From assembly GCA_022113835.1 (NCBI GenBank), contig JAILWY010000029.1:258001-322000 (forward strand): a DNA stretch of 64,000 nt. The letters run 5' to 3'. The stretch comes from Atopsyche davidsoni. Its lineage: Eukaryota; Arthropoda; Insecta; Trichoptera; Hydrobiosidae. Of this stretch, positions 11,284 to 26,200 are shown in pieces (position 1 is the stretch's first letter; each line of letters begins with the position of its first letter). The notes below the pieces were generated by a model that was given only the letters and a program-made list of their open reading frames with translations, searched no databases and was not told where the DNA came from. A program made the translations under genes and the position numbers.

Positions 11284-14200
11284 GTGAGTGCTTCTCCTTC
11301 TCTGGACCGATAGGACGGAATTACACTTTTTAAATGAATGCTTGGAATTTTCTTTATAAAATTCAATTACAATCTATTGGTAATATCGAGAAATTTAAAA
11401 ATCCAATTGACCAGGAGACTGCGAAAAATTTCGTTTGAGAGTATTTTCAACTTTTAATGGTTTTTTCGGATCTTTAGCTCTTGATAGGCAAAAGTACTAA
11501 AAATCTTCTTGCAAATTCACTTTTCATGTTTTTTGCATGAGCATTGAATATTACAAATTATACCACTCTGTTGCTGATGACGTGGTTGATGATTTTCGTC
11601 GTTTCTTCTAGGTGTTCCCTCGCCGCCTCTGAACGTCGACGTGATCGACGTGATGCAGAACTCCTGCACCGTCACCTGGAAGATCTCCAACGACGACGGT
11701 GGATCGCCCATCATTAAATACATCATCGAAAGACAGGTAAATGGATGAAAACTATGTGAAAGATAGGTTTAATTGTGTTAAATTAAATTAGTTATTATAA
11801 AAAAAGTATTGAATTTTTTTTTTCAAATAAAGATTTTTTTTAGAAATAAAGCAATTTAGGTTGCTTGTCCGATTCTGAAACGTACTTTTTATTCCAGGAC
11901 ATGTCCCTGAAGGCGGGCTGGGACAACGTGGCGGAGGTGCTGTACGGCCAGCCCACCACGCACAAGGTGGACGACCTCATCGCCAGGAAGACCTACAAGT
12001 TCCGCATCCGCGCCGTCAACAAGCTGGGCTCCAGCGACCCCGCTCTCTTCGGCAAGCCCGTGCTCGCCAAGGATCCTTGGGGTGAGAGGCGACACCCAAA
12101 CAAACAACTAACCATATTCAATCAAATGATAAATTATACTTATAGTCAGTTATTTACTTAGATCGAAAACCACTCTTTACTGAGAATCCACAAGCTTCAC
12201 ACTTTCACACTTTCAATATTACAAGTTGCGTTCTACTGAGAATATGATGAAAAGTAATTAACAATCAACTTGGTGTTGGCAGATGAACCATCCAAGCCCA
12301 AGAACGTGGAGCTCACCGACTGGGACAAGGACCACGCGGACATCAAGTGGACCAAGCCCGACAGTGATGGCGGCGCGCCCATCACCGGCTACGTCATCGA
12401 GTACAAGGTACGCCCCTCGACTTGCTCACTTAATGGTCTCAAAGATTATATCTGGACATTTCAGCGTATGCGTGGCATGTATAGATAGTAACTTTATGGG
12501 AATTTATCAGGACAAGTTCGGCAAGGACTGGGTGACGGGGGTGGAGGTGGGGCCGGAGTGCACGGCCGCCACGCAGGACGGCCTGAAGGAGGGCCAGACC
12601 TACGAGTTCCGGGTGCGCGCCATCAACAGGGCCGGCCCGGGCGAGCCCAGCGACGCCACCAAGCCCATCATCGCCAAGTGCAGATTCGGTAAGAGGCCAG
12701 AGTCTCTCTATTCGATGAGAATAAGAAGAAGAAGTCAATCTGTGTGTCAAAATGTTTTCTGTGAGAAGAGATGATGTTTTTTTTTTTAAACATATTGTCT
12801 CTGCTTTACAGTGAAGCCGTTCATCATTGGAGATGGAATGCAGAACCTGATCGTAAAGAAGGGCCAGCTCATCGTCTTTGACGTCAAGTACGGAGGAGAG
12901 CCTGAGCCAGAGTGCACTTGGATGAGAGGAGACACCATCTTGCGCGACGGTGATGACAACGAGAGGTGAGGCACTACTTACTCGTAATCTTTTGAAAATC
13001 TGATTACATCGTCGAATGGTGGAACTTGAGTCTCGTGTGTGCCTTTCAGGATCACCGTCGACAAGTACGAGCGAAACACCGTCGTCACAGTCCGCAAGAC
13101 CCTCAGACCCGACAGCGGCCAGTACAAGCTCATCCTCAAGAACACCTCGGGAGTGTGCGAGGGAGTCGCCGACGTCGTCGTCCTGGGTAAGCTATCTAAA
13201 ATTCAAGTAAAATCAAACAGAAATATCATGCATTTATCTCAAATTTCCAATATTCGTAAAAAAACTTTATTTGATTTCTTCCTATACTATAAATTTTATT
13301 TCCATTCCTATGACAACCTGGTGAAATATCATTAATCAATTTTCATTTTTATAATCATCTCTTATTCTTGAATTCCAGACAAACCATCTCGTCCCAACGG
13401 TCCTCTGGTCGTGGATGAAGTGAGAGCCGAAAGAATGACCGTCAAGTGGAAGAAGCCCGATGACTGGAAGGGTTCCGACATCACCGGCTACACGCTGGAG
13501 AAGATGGATATGGTACTTGTTTAGTATTCGTATAATATAGATAAATAAGAAAGAGATTTGAAATTATGCAGAAAAATTCAATCCTATGAGGAGTACTCAT
13601 GCTCCTCTTTTCGTTTCTTTTCTGGAATATGAATGATAAATATAAATTTTAATTTTCAAGGATACTGGCAACTGGGTACCTGCGGGAGAGGTCGGCCCTG
13701 ACCAGACCGAATTCACGGTGAAGGGGCTGACCCCCAACAAGAAGTACAAGTTCAGGGTTCGCGCCGTCAACAAGGAGGGAGAGTCCGATCCCCTCGAGAC
13801 CACCGACGCTATCCTGGCCAAGAACCCGTATGGTGAGTACTCCATGTCAACTCTTTTAGATGTTTCCACAAAATTAAATCATGCTATCGTCTTGAATAAG
13901 ATTAAACCACTTGATAGTCTAGTAACAACCATGATTGCTTATCAAATATGGAATTCCAGGTACGAGTCAGTTACGAATGTAAGAGTGTAGATGTTGAACT
14001 GCCACGAGCCAAAGCAAGGTTTTAATTTTATTTCGTTTACTTTACAGATCCACCAGGCCCTCCTGGCAAACCTGTGATCGCAGACTACGACAACATGAGC
14101 GCTTCTCTCACCTGGACTCCTCCTGGAAAGGACGGAGGACGTCCTCTCACAGGGTACATCGTGGAGATGAAGGACAAATTCTCCGCTGACTGGATCGAGG

Positions 14201-17200
14201 TACAGTACTTCATTTTGTCCCAATTATTGCAAATTTTTTAATCAACGTCTCGTTTTAACAATACTCCCCACCGCAGTGTGAGACAAAACAGAATTGAAAA
14301 AGCTTTTGGACTTTTCTCGTCTCAAATCCCCGGTTCTTTGAATGCTACGATGACTAAACAGCTTAGCCTTAATATTTCTCAATTATTGAAACTGCTCGTT
14401 CAAGATGATTTGCACAGAAAATTAGTTTAGATTCATGAATATTGATTGTTTTCTTTGGTTTACGCATCAGGTCGTGAAGACGACAGACATCAAGACAGAG
14501 TACAAGGTGGAGGGACTGAAGGAGAAGATGATCTACCAATTCAGAGTGCGCGGCGTGAATAAGGCTGGAACTGGCGAGGCCTCCGAGCCCACCGACAACC
14601 ATCTCTGCAAGCACAGGAACCGTAAGTGATCTTAAATCCTTCCTCGTGCTTTTCAGATTATCAGTAATGATCATCGTTAAGATAATTATGATTTACATGA
14701 TCATCATATATGAATCAGGCGTGATATTAAAATCTAAGAACATATGTTGCTCGCCATAATTTTTTAAATTCAAAACCTGCCCGAGAAATTTTGGGTTGCT
14801 TTACACTTGTACTATTTCCTGAGTATTTAATTATCGGATCCGATTGTATTCCAGTGAAACCGAGGATCGACAGGACCACGCTCAAGTCCATCGTCATCAA
14901 GGCGGGCAGGACGCACAAGTGGTCCGTGGACGTCTCCGGAGAGCCAGCGCCAGACATGGTCTGGTACGTCCCCGAGCATCCCCTCCTACTCTAACTGAGC
15001 GTTGTGGCTGCAGCCTCCGCGCCCTCAGATTATACGAGCTCAGAGTTACAGTTGAAAGTGTTTCACAGCCCCGTTGATTTGAAATGTCTTCCTGCGCTTC
15101 AGGTCCTGGAGGGAGAACATCAAGCTGGTGAACACGGAGCGCATCCAGATCAAGAACGTGGACTACCACACGGACTTCTCCATCGTGAATGCCGTACGCC
15201 GCGACACGGGCTCCTACACGCTGACCGCAGAGAACTGCAACGGAAAGGATGCCGAGACGGTGGAGCTCACCGTGCTGGGCAAGCCCTCCGCCCCCAAGGG
15301 TGAGCTTGGCTTAAATTTTAATTAAACAAATAATTGAAAAAGTAAACTAATTTTTAAAATAGCCTACAATAATTTAAAAGGTTAAATTAATATTTTGATT
15401 GACTATCCAATCACAAAATGTCAAAAAGAATTAATTTCCGCCCGTGGTGTAGATAATTAAATGTGTTGAATTCTTGTCTCAGGCCCGTTGAAGGTAATGG
15501 ACGTGACAGCCCAGGGCTGCAAGGTTGGCTGGGAGAAGCCCGAAGACGACGGTGGGTGCCCCATCAAGGAGTACGAGATCGAGAAGATGGATATGGCCAC
15601 TGGAAAGTGGGTGCGCGTCGGCAAGTAAGTACCAAGCTACATTTTTACGCCAAACTTACAGGTTTTCTCAAAGGTCAGTTGAAGATTTTCTGGATCTGAT
15701 GATATATGCACCACTTGCTGATCAATTCCGATCAAAGATACTTCAAAAGCTTATTATAAACTGCCTGCTTAAAAAAATCAACCGATAAATTATTGGTCAC
15801 AAAAAAAGATGACCGATAAATTATTGGTCAAAAGAGACCGATTATTATTGGTCACAAAAAAATTTGACCGATAAATTATTATTCCAAAAAATGGTGACCG
15901 ATTATTGTTGGTCAAAAAAAATCGACCGATAAATTATTGGTAACAAAAAAAGTTGACCGATTATTATTGATAAAAAAAAAAAGACCGAAAAATTTTTGGT
16001 TACAAAAAAAGTTGACGGATAAATTATTATTTCAAAAAGTTGACCGATTATAATTGGTCAAAAAAAAACGAACGAAAAATTATTGGTTACAAAAAAAGTT
16101 GACCGAAAAATTATTATTTCAAAAAGTTGACCGATTATAATTGATCAAAAAAAAAGGCCGAAAAATTATTGGTTACAAAAAAAGTTGACCGAAAAATTAT
16201 TGGTTAAAAAAAAAATTGACCAATTATTATTGGTCAAAAAAAATCAACCGATAATTATTGGTAACAAAAAAAGTTAACCGAAAAATTATTGGTCACAAAA
16301 AAAGATGGCCGATAATTATTGGTAACAAAAAAGTTGACCGAAAAATTATTGGTCACAAAAAAATCGACCGAAAAATTATTGATCACAAAAAAAAATCGCC
16401 CGATAAATTATTGGTAACAAAAAAACTTGACCGAAAAATTATTGGTCACAAAAAAAGATGGCCGATAATTATTGGTAACAAAAAAGTTGACCGAAAATAT
16501 TATTGGTCACAAAAAAATCGACCGAAAAATTATTATTCCAAAAAAAGGTGACCGATTATTATTGGTCAAAAAAAATCTACCGAAAAAATTATTTGTCACA
16601 AAAAAAGTTGACCGATAAATTATTATTCCAAAAAGTTGACCGATTATAATTGGTCAAAAAAAAACGACCAAAAAATTATAGGTCACATAAAAAATTGACC
16701 GATAAATTATTATTCCAAAAGAAGGTGACCGATAAATCGGACCGAATAAAGTTGACCGATTATAATTGGTCAAAAAAAATCGACCGATAAATTATTGGTA
16801 ACAAAAAAAGTTGACCGATTGTTATTGGTCAAAAAAATATCGCCCGATAAATTATTTGTCACAAAAAAGTTGAAGTTCGTGTTTTAGTGAAACTGGATAG
16901 ATGCTGATGATGCTGATGTTGCTTTTCAGGGTTCCCGGAGACAGGCCTAGGTTGGAGATCGACGTTCCCGGGCTGAACCCCGGCTCGGAATACAAGTTCC
17001 GAGTCGTCGCGGTCAACGACGAGGGAGACTCCGAACCTTTAGAGAGCGAGAGACCGACCCTCGCCAAGAATCCATTCGGTGCGAACAAAACTATTTTTCA
17101 ATTTATTTTTTTAATTTCTTATTGTTCAATAGTAAGCACACTTGCTTGCCGACCATAACCATTTTCCAGTTAAAAAAAAAATTGACTTCCCTGTATACAA

Positions 17201-20200
17201 CTTAATACGCATATAGAAACAAAATGCATATCTGTTTGACCTTGACGCCTGATGATCTCCCTTGTCCCTGCAGACATCTCCGATAAACCTGGCAAGGTGG
17301 AGGTGGCCGACCACGACAATTCCTCGGTGGACCTCAAGTGGGAGCCGCCCAAGTCCGATGGTGGAGCCCCCATCGAGAAGTACATCATCCAGAAAAAACT
17401 CAAGGACAGCCCGGACTGGGAGAACGCCGGAGAGGTAACCACCCTTTGTGTTCAACAAACTGTAATCATTGCACCATTTTTTATATAAAACCTTTATATA
17501 TTGTATTTGTGAATTCTTAAAATAAATAACGGAGTCGTTGTTTCTCAGGTGCCCGGAACTCAGACCACCGGCAAGGTTAAAGACCTTCCCGAAGGTTCGG
17601 AGTACCAATTCCGCGTCATCGCCGTCAACAAGGCTGGCCCCAGCGCGCCCTCGGAGCCGACCAAGATGCAGATGATCAGGCACAAGTCCCGTGAGTGCAT
17701 TTCCATTTTAAATACCTCGAAATCTGGCATCAAGATGACGTCAATATGGACAAAACCCTGATGTGGAATCATGACAGGTGTACGATTTTAAGGATGGTAC
17801 CACCATCTATGTTTGGTTGGTAGTATGAGCGATCAAAGTGGTGATAGCTCAGGGAACTGTTTTGCGAGTCATGTGACATATGAGTCATATGACGGCCAAT
17901 TGGGACCTAAAGAAGGGGGGACCAAGTAACGTATAAAATGGCGGGCTGGCCTGCAGCTCGTCCTCTTTTTCTCTTTATTCTCGGTCTTCTCTATTCTCTT
18001 ACTGTTATGTGATATTTATATTGTATGTTGCTTGAACGAACAAGTGTTAACTTTACTGATAAGTTTTAATTTATTGTAATAAAAACGGAAATTATAAAAT
18101 CCGGATTTTATTGACGAACGAGACGCGCATCATACCTTAAAGTGAAAGATAACGACCATTAATCCCGGTCGAGTAACGAGCCGAAGATCGAACATGTGTG
18201 GGCTGAATTTACGACTCAGCGGGATCCACGCATGCTGCGGATTCGGCGCGAACAACAGGAATATCGCCATAATTTATAAAAACCTTTTGAATAAGTGGCA
18301 GAGATGGCGTCACATTGTCAGCATGATGGATTTTAACCTCAAAATTATTGATATTTGATAAATAGATAAGTTTTCTGAAAGGTTGGTTATACTAGAAAGT
18401 AATATTTGAATGGTGGTTGTTTTTTCCAGTGAAACCGCGCATCGACCGCACCAACTTGAAGCCCCTGACGGTACGCAGGGGAAAACCCATCTTCTTCGAC
18501 GTCAACGTCAAGGGAGAGCCCGCGCCCAAGGTGCAGTGGTTCCAGAAGTGGAAGACAGACGAGACAGAGGTGAGGATTCAACCTTCCAAGACTTGTTCGT
18601 TCAATTTTGCATACGCGGTGTCTGTATGACATCATTACGCGTGAAATCTGAAAAGAAAAAAAAGATAAGTCAGCGCAATAATTATCAATAAATGCTAACA
18701 TTATAATAATTTTCAAGGTCACCACAAAGGATAATGTCCAAGTCATCAACGTTGACTACAACACCAAACTGGACATCAAGGAGTCCCTGCGCTGCAACAC
18801 CGGCGTGTACCGCATCCTCGCGGTCAACGAACACGGCAAGGACGAGGCTGACGTGGAAATCACGGTGCTGTCCTCGCCCGGCAAGCCCACCGGGCCGCTG
18901 AAGGTGTCCGACGTCACCAAGGGCGGCTGCAAGCTGGCGTGGAAGAAGCCCGAGGACGATGGCGGCAAGCCCGTCACCGGCTACGTGGTCGAGAAGCTGA
19001 ACAAGGCCACCGGGCGCTGGGTGCCCGTCGGCAAGTGCACGGAGCCCGAGATGGAGGTCAAGGGGCTGCAGGAGGGCGAGGAGTACGAGTTCAGGGTCAA
19101 GGCCGTCAACGAGGAGGGAGAGTCCGAGCCCCTCAAGACTGAGGGATCCATCATCGCCAAGAACCCCTATGGTAAGCGATGAACAATCACATACCATTTT
19201 TCATATCAGAAATGAGAAACTATCGATAGTTGCTGTTAATGACTTTTATGAAGATTATCGAAAATATCAAGAAAATAATAATTTTAAAATGCACTAAAGA
19301 TGAATTTTTCGTATTCATTTTTATTTTGATTTTGATTATATGTGTGCCAAATATGGCGTACTGAAGCCATCTTCAGGGACTAAAAGCTGAGTATTTCAAA
19401 TCACTAAATACGGCTATTTATGAGATAATAATAATTAATTTGTAATGTGAATTCATCTTTGTGGGTGAAGTGGATATTGATATCATGCTGCATAATTCCA
19501 GACATCCCTGGCAAACCTTCCGTGCCCAAGATCGAGGACTGGGACGTGGACCGCGTGGACCTGGTATGGGAGGCCCCCAAAAACAATGGCGGTGCCCCCA
19601 TCACGGGCTACGTCATCGAAAAGAAGGACAAGTTCGGCACCTGGCAGGAGGCGCTCACCACTACGGTAAGAGAGTCCCTCTCTTTTCACACAACAACCAT
19701 CTTTGCCTGACATTGAACATCAATGTCGCTTCTTGTGATGAAGTCACTTCAATGTATTTGGTGTGATTCCAGACGCCCGAATTAAAGGCTCGCGTGCCGG
19801 ACCTGAAGGAAGGAAATACTTACCAGTTCAGGGTCCGCGCTGTCAACAAAGCTGGACCCGGAGAGCCCGGAGACGCCACGGAGCCTCATGTGGCCAAGGC
19901 TCGCTTCCGTGAGTACATCAAATTATTATTTCACCCGCATGAAGTTATCTATTCACTTCTTGCACCATTAAGAACAGTTGCTCGTGAATGATTGTATCTA
20001 ATATGATCCACGTGTGCTTGCAGTGAAACCGCACATCAACCGCGACAAGATGCAGCTCCTCAGGGTCCGCGCCGGCACCCTCATCAAGCTGGACGTCGAC
20101 ATCAAGGGTGAACCTCCACCAACCAAGACCTGGACGTTCGAGAACAAGGTAAGCACGTCTGCGATTACCAACTGCGAACTTTACGCTTTCAAGATAACTC

Positions 20201-23200
20201 GTTATATCAGACTCTTAGAAGAGATAAACTATATTATTCTGTAATTGCTATACTGCGATATCAGTTGATCGAAATGATGCTCAAATTTAGTATGTGCTCA
20301 GAAAATTAATAAATATTTGAAAATTCATTTTTGGTGAGAACTAGAAAGTTTAGTGAGAATGAGTTGTAGTTGGAACATTATTGAATGTTTCAATAGAATA
20401 ATAGAGTCCTCTCATAATGTATGTAATTTTATGAACCTTGGTCGCCTTCTAGGTCCTTGAGCCTACTCTCACCACAAGGATTGAGAACGAGGACTACAAC
20501 ACCAAGCTGCAGATCACGGAGACTTCCTGGAAGAACTCCGGCATCTACACGCTCAAGGCCGAGAACGACTCTGGCGTGGATGAGGCCACCGTTGAAATCA
20601 TCGTGCTCGGTAAATACACACGTTTTACGTAGCCCAAATACCCAAACCAATTTAACTCAGGTCCGTTTAAAAAAGCTTTCATATCTTAATGAACATGAAA
20701 AAGTCCCTTCTTTTGACTTGCGTGGAAGATAATGAAAATCGCAGTGGTGTCACTGAGCCTTTAATAGTAGAAAACCACCTATAGCTGCTATGGTGACGTT
20801 GGGTCTAATGTATTCTTCGATGCTTTCAGACAAACCTGGCAAACCCGAGGGCCCGCTGGAGGTGCTGGACGTGCACAAAGAGGGCTGCAAGCTCAAGTGG
20901 AACAAGCCCAAGCACACCGGCGGCCTGCCACTCTCCATGTTCGTCATGGAGAAGATGGACACCGCCACCGGCAAGTGGACCCCCGCCGGCTCCGTGGACC
21001 CCGACAAGCTGGAGGGAACCATCACAGGTAAGAACACTAATATTATCTATTATATATATAAATAGTCAGGCCTAATTATGATAAAATTCTTGGCGGCTTA
21101 TATTGGTTGAACATTTTAAGAAATATTGGTATATAAATTGTGGGATCTACATAGCATAATAAACAAGAGAAATAATTTTGAATGAGTCAACGTCATAACG
21201 TGAGCCCATTTGTGAATAATGTTGCATGGCTACGCGTATTAATTTGTCATACAAATTAATTATTAAATGCCTCGCCAGGTTTGGAGCCGCTGCACACGTA
21301 CCACTTCCGCGTGAAGGCCGTGAACGAGGAGGGCGAGTCGGAGCCGCTGGAGACAGACACCGCGGTGGTAGCCAAGAACCCTTACGACGTGCCCACGCCG
21401 CCTGGCCTGCCCGACATCGTGGACTGGGACGAGAACATGGTCAAGCTGAAGTGGGAGCGCCCCATCCGCGACAACGGCGCGCCCATCACGGGCTACATCA
21501 TCGAGATGATGGACAAGTTCCGCGGCGAGTTCGTCAAGGTAAACCCAAACCCAATCCAGCTTAATTGTATATACCAGGGGTGGTCAACTGATGAATCTCG
21601 CGGGCCGGAAATAATAAAACTAAATGTTATGTCCGCTTCCCTGTGTACAGGCGGCTGAGGTGTCTGGCCCCACGTGCCAGGGCACCGTCCCCAAGCTGGA
21701 GGAAGGAAACCAGTACCAGTTCAGGGTGCGCGCCGTCAACAAGGCCGGAGCCTCTGAGCCTTCCGAGCAGACCAACTGGCACACGGCCAAGGCCAGATAC
21801 CGTGAGTCATAGACAAAATCCTCTAACCTCTCATTGTTGAATCCAAAAATACGTTTTCTCACAACTGAATCCTAGTTTATATAATTATATAAGAATAATT
21901 ATTTTTTTATCTGTTCCGTAAAACGTGCACAAGTCTATTGTGGAATAAAATTGACGCAATGTTTCGAATTCCAGTGAAGCCGCGCATCGATCGCACGAAC
22001 CTGGTGCAGACCACCGTCAAGGCTGGTCTCCCGGTGAGCCTGGACATCAAGATCATCGGCGAGCCCGCGCCCACCGTCACCTGGTGGCTTAACGGCAAGG
22101 AGGTGGTCACCGACGACCAGATCCGCGTCGACAATGTGGATTACAACACCAAGTTCCTCATCATGCGCTCCAAGAGGGCCAACACTGGAAAGTACACCAT
22201 CAAGGCCAAGAACGAGGTTGGAGAGGACGAGGCCGACATTGAGATCATCGTCGTCGGTGAGTTCGCCAGCTGCAATCCATTGTATAGAACGGAAAGCTAT
22301 TGCCTCCGATATTATCTGCATTTTTATCCTGTATTTAAATTAATTAATCACACAAGAAACGACGTCAAAAATGTAAATCTCGTGTGAATCGATAACCTAA
22401 AATTCGGATTGTTTTGTTTTAACTCTTGATAATATTAGTTAATCAGAATTCAACCCTCTTAATTGATGAAATTCGTGTCTGGCCCCCAGGCAAGCCCTCC
22501 AAGCCCAAGGGCCCCCTGGAGGTGGCGGACATCACCAAGAACGGCTGTCTTCTTTCCTGGAAGAAGCCGGAAGACGACGGCGGCAGCCCCATCGAATACT
22601 ACGAGATCGAGAAGATGGATCCCCTCACCAACCAGTGGGTGCCCTGTGGAACCAGCAAAGAGCCCAAGGTCAGTGGCGTGGATGAACATTAGTAGCGAGC
22701 ACAAAATACTTTATCATCTATAGGTTCCTCTCCTCAGATGAGGCAAGTGACTATCTCACAGAACGTATTTCTTCCCCGAGCCAGTCTAACTAATTCGGCT
22801 GTACTTCCAGTCACTTTTAAATTCACAATCGCAAAATGTGTCGAATTCGGAAATTGTATTGTTGTTCTGTTTCAGGCCCAGGTTTCAGGACTTCAGGAAG
22901 GCAAGCAGTACAAGTTCAGGGTTAAGGCCGTCAACAAAGAGGGAGAGTCTGAGGAGTTGGAGACGGAGAAGCCCATCACCGCCAAGAATCCATTCGGTAT
23001 GAAAAGCAACTATTCATTTATGAATTCACCATTAATAATATATATAAAACAACTTTTTGATCCTGAATAATTGTCTGTTTTGATCTGTTTAATGTCGATA
23101 AACCCCGTAGGTTTGCAGTTGGTAATAAAACTAATTTGATTCAACTTCCCTCTTCAGACGAGCCCGGGAAACCCGGCCGCCCCGAGCCCCGCAACTGGGA

Positions 23201-26200
23201 CAAGGACTTCGTGGACCTGGAGTGGTCCGCCCCCAAGGACGACGGTGGTGCCCCTATCACCGGGTATATCGTCCAGAAGAGGGAGAAGGGAGGAAGGTGA
23301 GGACCTTGCGAAGTGGCAATAAAGCCAAGTAATAGACAGCCAACGAATACTATTTTTTAACTGCGCACAATGAATGTCTGTTAATTGTCTGTGGATTGTC
23401 TGTTTGTTTCTCAAAATGGTTGTTGCTTTCAAGGTCATGGCAAGATTGCGGCAAGAGCCAGGGCGACCGCCCCGTGGCCAAGGTCGTGGATGTGGAAGCT
23501 GGGCACGAGTACGAGTTCCGCGTCATCGCCTTGAACAAGGCTGGACCATCGGAGCCCTCCGACCACTCCAAGTCCGTCGTCTGCAAACCCCGTTTCTGTA
23601 AGTTCCCCTCTACTCATCTCAATAATCTCACTCGTCACCAGGAGTCTCTCCTCAAAGAATTTCAGCTTTTCTCATTCAATTTTCTACATAAGTTCACAAA
23701 GGTTTCTGCTAGATATAACGTATTTAGCTTGACACTTTTAAACATGATGATTTTCCACAGTGGCTCCCAAGATCGACCGCAAGAACCTGCAGAAGAAGAC
23801 TGTCCGCTCCGGCGAGACCTTGAAGCTGGAGGCCGACATTATCGGAGAGCCAGAGCCTAACGTGGTCTGGACCCTCAAGAGCGCCGTCCTGAGCAACAAC
23901 GAGAGGATCAAGATCGTAAACGAGGAGTACAAGACCTCCTTCACCTACCTGAAGATGAAGAGGGCCGACACCGGCACCTACATCGTCACTGCCAAGAACG
24001 ACTCCGGCACTGACACCGTCGAGATTGAAGTGACCGTCGTTGGCAAGCCGTCTTCCCCCAAGGGACCTCTCAAGGTAACCAATCCTCAATGTAAACCATT
24101 TTAGACAGGCTTAATTTATAATACTCTATATTTGATTAATCAACATGAAATGTAAATGTAGATCTAATTAAGCAAATGGCTCTTCTGTCTTCTACCAGGT
24201 TTCTGACGTCAAGGCCGACGGGTGCAAACTCAAGTGGGAAAAGCCGGAAGACGATGGTGGCCAGCCCATCGAGGGGTACGTGGTGGAGCGCATGGACGTG
24301 GAGTCCGGCCGCTGGGTGCCCGTATGCACCACCAAGGAGCCGGAGTGCGATGTCACCGGCTTGAACGAGGGCAAGGACTACATGTTCAGGGTCAAGGCCA
24401 TCAACCCCGAGGGAGAGTCAGATCCCCTCGTCACAGAGAGTGCCACCACCGCTAAGAACCCCTTCGGTGAGTAAAAACCTCTCGTCTCAAAAATTACTCC
24501 CTCGATTTTTTTCCATTTTTTCAAATTTTTAAGATTTTTGAAATTTTTAAAATTTTTAAGGTTTTCAAATTTTTTTAAATATTTGAAGTTTTTGAAATTT
24601 TTAAAATTTTTAAGGTTTTCAAATTTTTTTAAATATTTGAAGTTTTTGAAATTTTAAAAATATTTGAGATTTTTGAAATTTTTGAAATTTTTGATATTTT
24701 TGAAATTTTTGAAATTTTTGAAATTTTTGAAATTTTTGAAATTTTTGAAATTTTTGAGATTTTTGAAATTTTTGAAATTTTTGATATTTTTAAAATATTT
24801 GAAATTTTTGAAATTTTGAAATTTTTGAAATTTTTTAAATATTGAAGATTTTTCAAATTTTTATAATTGAAATTTTTCAAATTATTGAAATTTTTATAAT
24901 TTTTCAAATTTTTGAAATTTTTGAAATTTTTGAAATTTTTAAATATTAAAATTTTTAAGATTTTTCAAATTTTTCAAATTTTTCAAATTTTTGGAATTTT
25001 TGAAATTTTTATAATTTTTGAAATTTTTCAAATTTTTGAAATTTTTAAAATATTTGAAATTTTTTAAATTTGAAATTTTTTAAATTTTTAAAATTTTTGA
25101 AATTTTTTAAATATTGAAGATTTTTCAAATTTTTATAATTGAAATTTTTCAAATTATTGAAATTTTTATAATTTTTGAAATTTTTGAAATTTTTGAAATT
25201 TTTGAAATTTTTGAAATTTTTAAATATTAAAATTTTTAAGATTTTTCAAATTTTTCAAATTTTTCAAATTTTTGAAATTTTTGAAATTTTTATAATTTTT
25301 GAAATTTTTGAAATTTTTGAAATTTTTAAATATTTCAAATTTTTAAGATTTTTGAAATTTTTAAAATTTTTGAAATTTTTAAAATATTGTGTCAGTCATA
25401 TTGAATAGTCTGAAACTTCAGCGGATCTGAATCTTGATCTGTTGAGAATTTAATTTCAAGCTGCGGCTTTGAACCAGATATCCGAATTGACTGCTTCGTG
25501 CATGACGGTCCTTATATTTGCTTTATGTATTTTTTCTTGTCGCAGACGAGCCCGACGCGCCTGGCAAACCAGATATCAAGGACTGGTCCAAGAACCACGC
25601 GGACCTCAAGTGGGAGAAGCCAGCCAACGACGGGGGAACCCCCATCACCGGCTACATCATCGAGAAGAAGGACCGCGACTCCGGCAAGTGGATCAAGGCC
25701 GTCGAGGTAAATCTATCATCCTCCATGTTCAAACTCTTAAGAGATTGCAAAAAATATTGGAATCTTTGAAATTTTCCCATTAAAAAAATAGAAGATTTTT
25801 CTTGTCGTTTCAATTTAGAACGGGTCGAATTAAATTTGCTACGATTTTTTTTGAGGCAATCTATTAATCATGGCCTAATCTGCATCTCAGGTTCCCGGAA
25901 ACAAATGCGAAGCCAAGGTACCTGACCTGGTGGAGGGAAAGACTTACCAGTTCAGGGTGAAGGCCGTCAACAAGGGAGGCCAGTCCAAGCCTTCTGCTCC
26001 CACAGACAACTTCCTGGCCAAGGATAGATACGGTGAGTCTATTAACACCAATATTTTCCTTATGTTCATCCCACCCCCACTCTCCCCTCCAGTGGTGGCG
26101 ACCCATTTGACATTGGTACCAAAACTCTCAACTAATTGAGTCGTTTACTGCGTTTACATTTCAATCAGAGAATCTCGTTTGAGCAATTCACTAACAAGCT

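Noticed and set aside
16258..16551. Frame coding for KKVDRKIIGHKK-type repeats
   Set aside because: Pure translation of the intronic tandem array.
24629..25408. Frames coding for KIS and FLK repeats on both strands
   Set aside because: Translation of the 9-bp satellite; a unit divisible by three keeps frames open.
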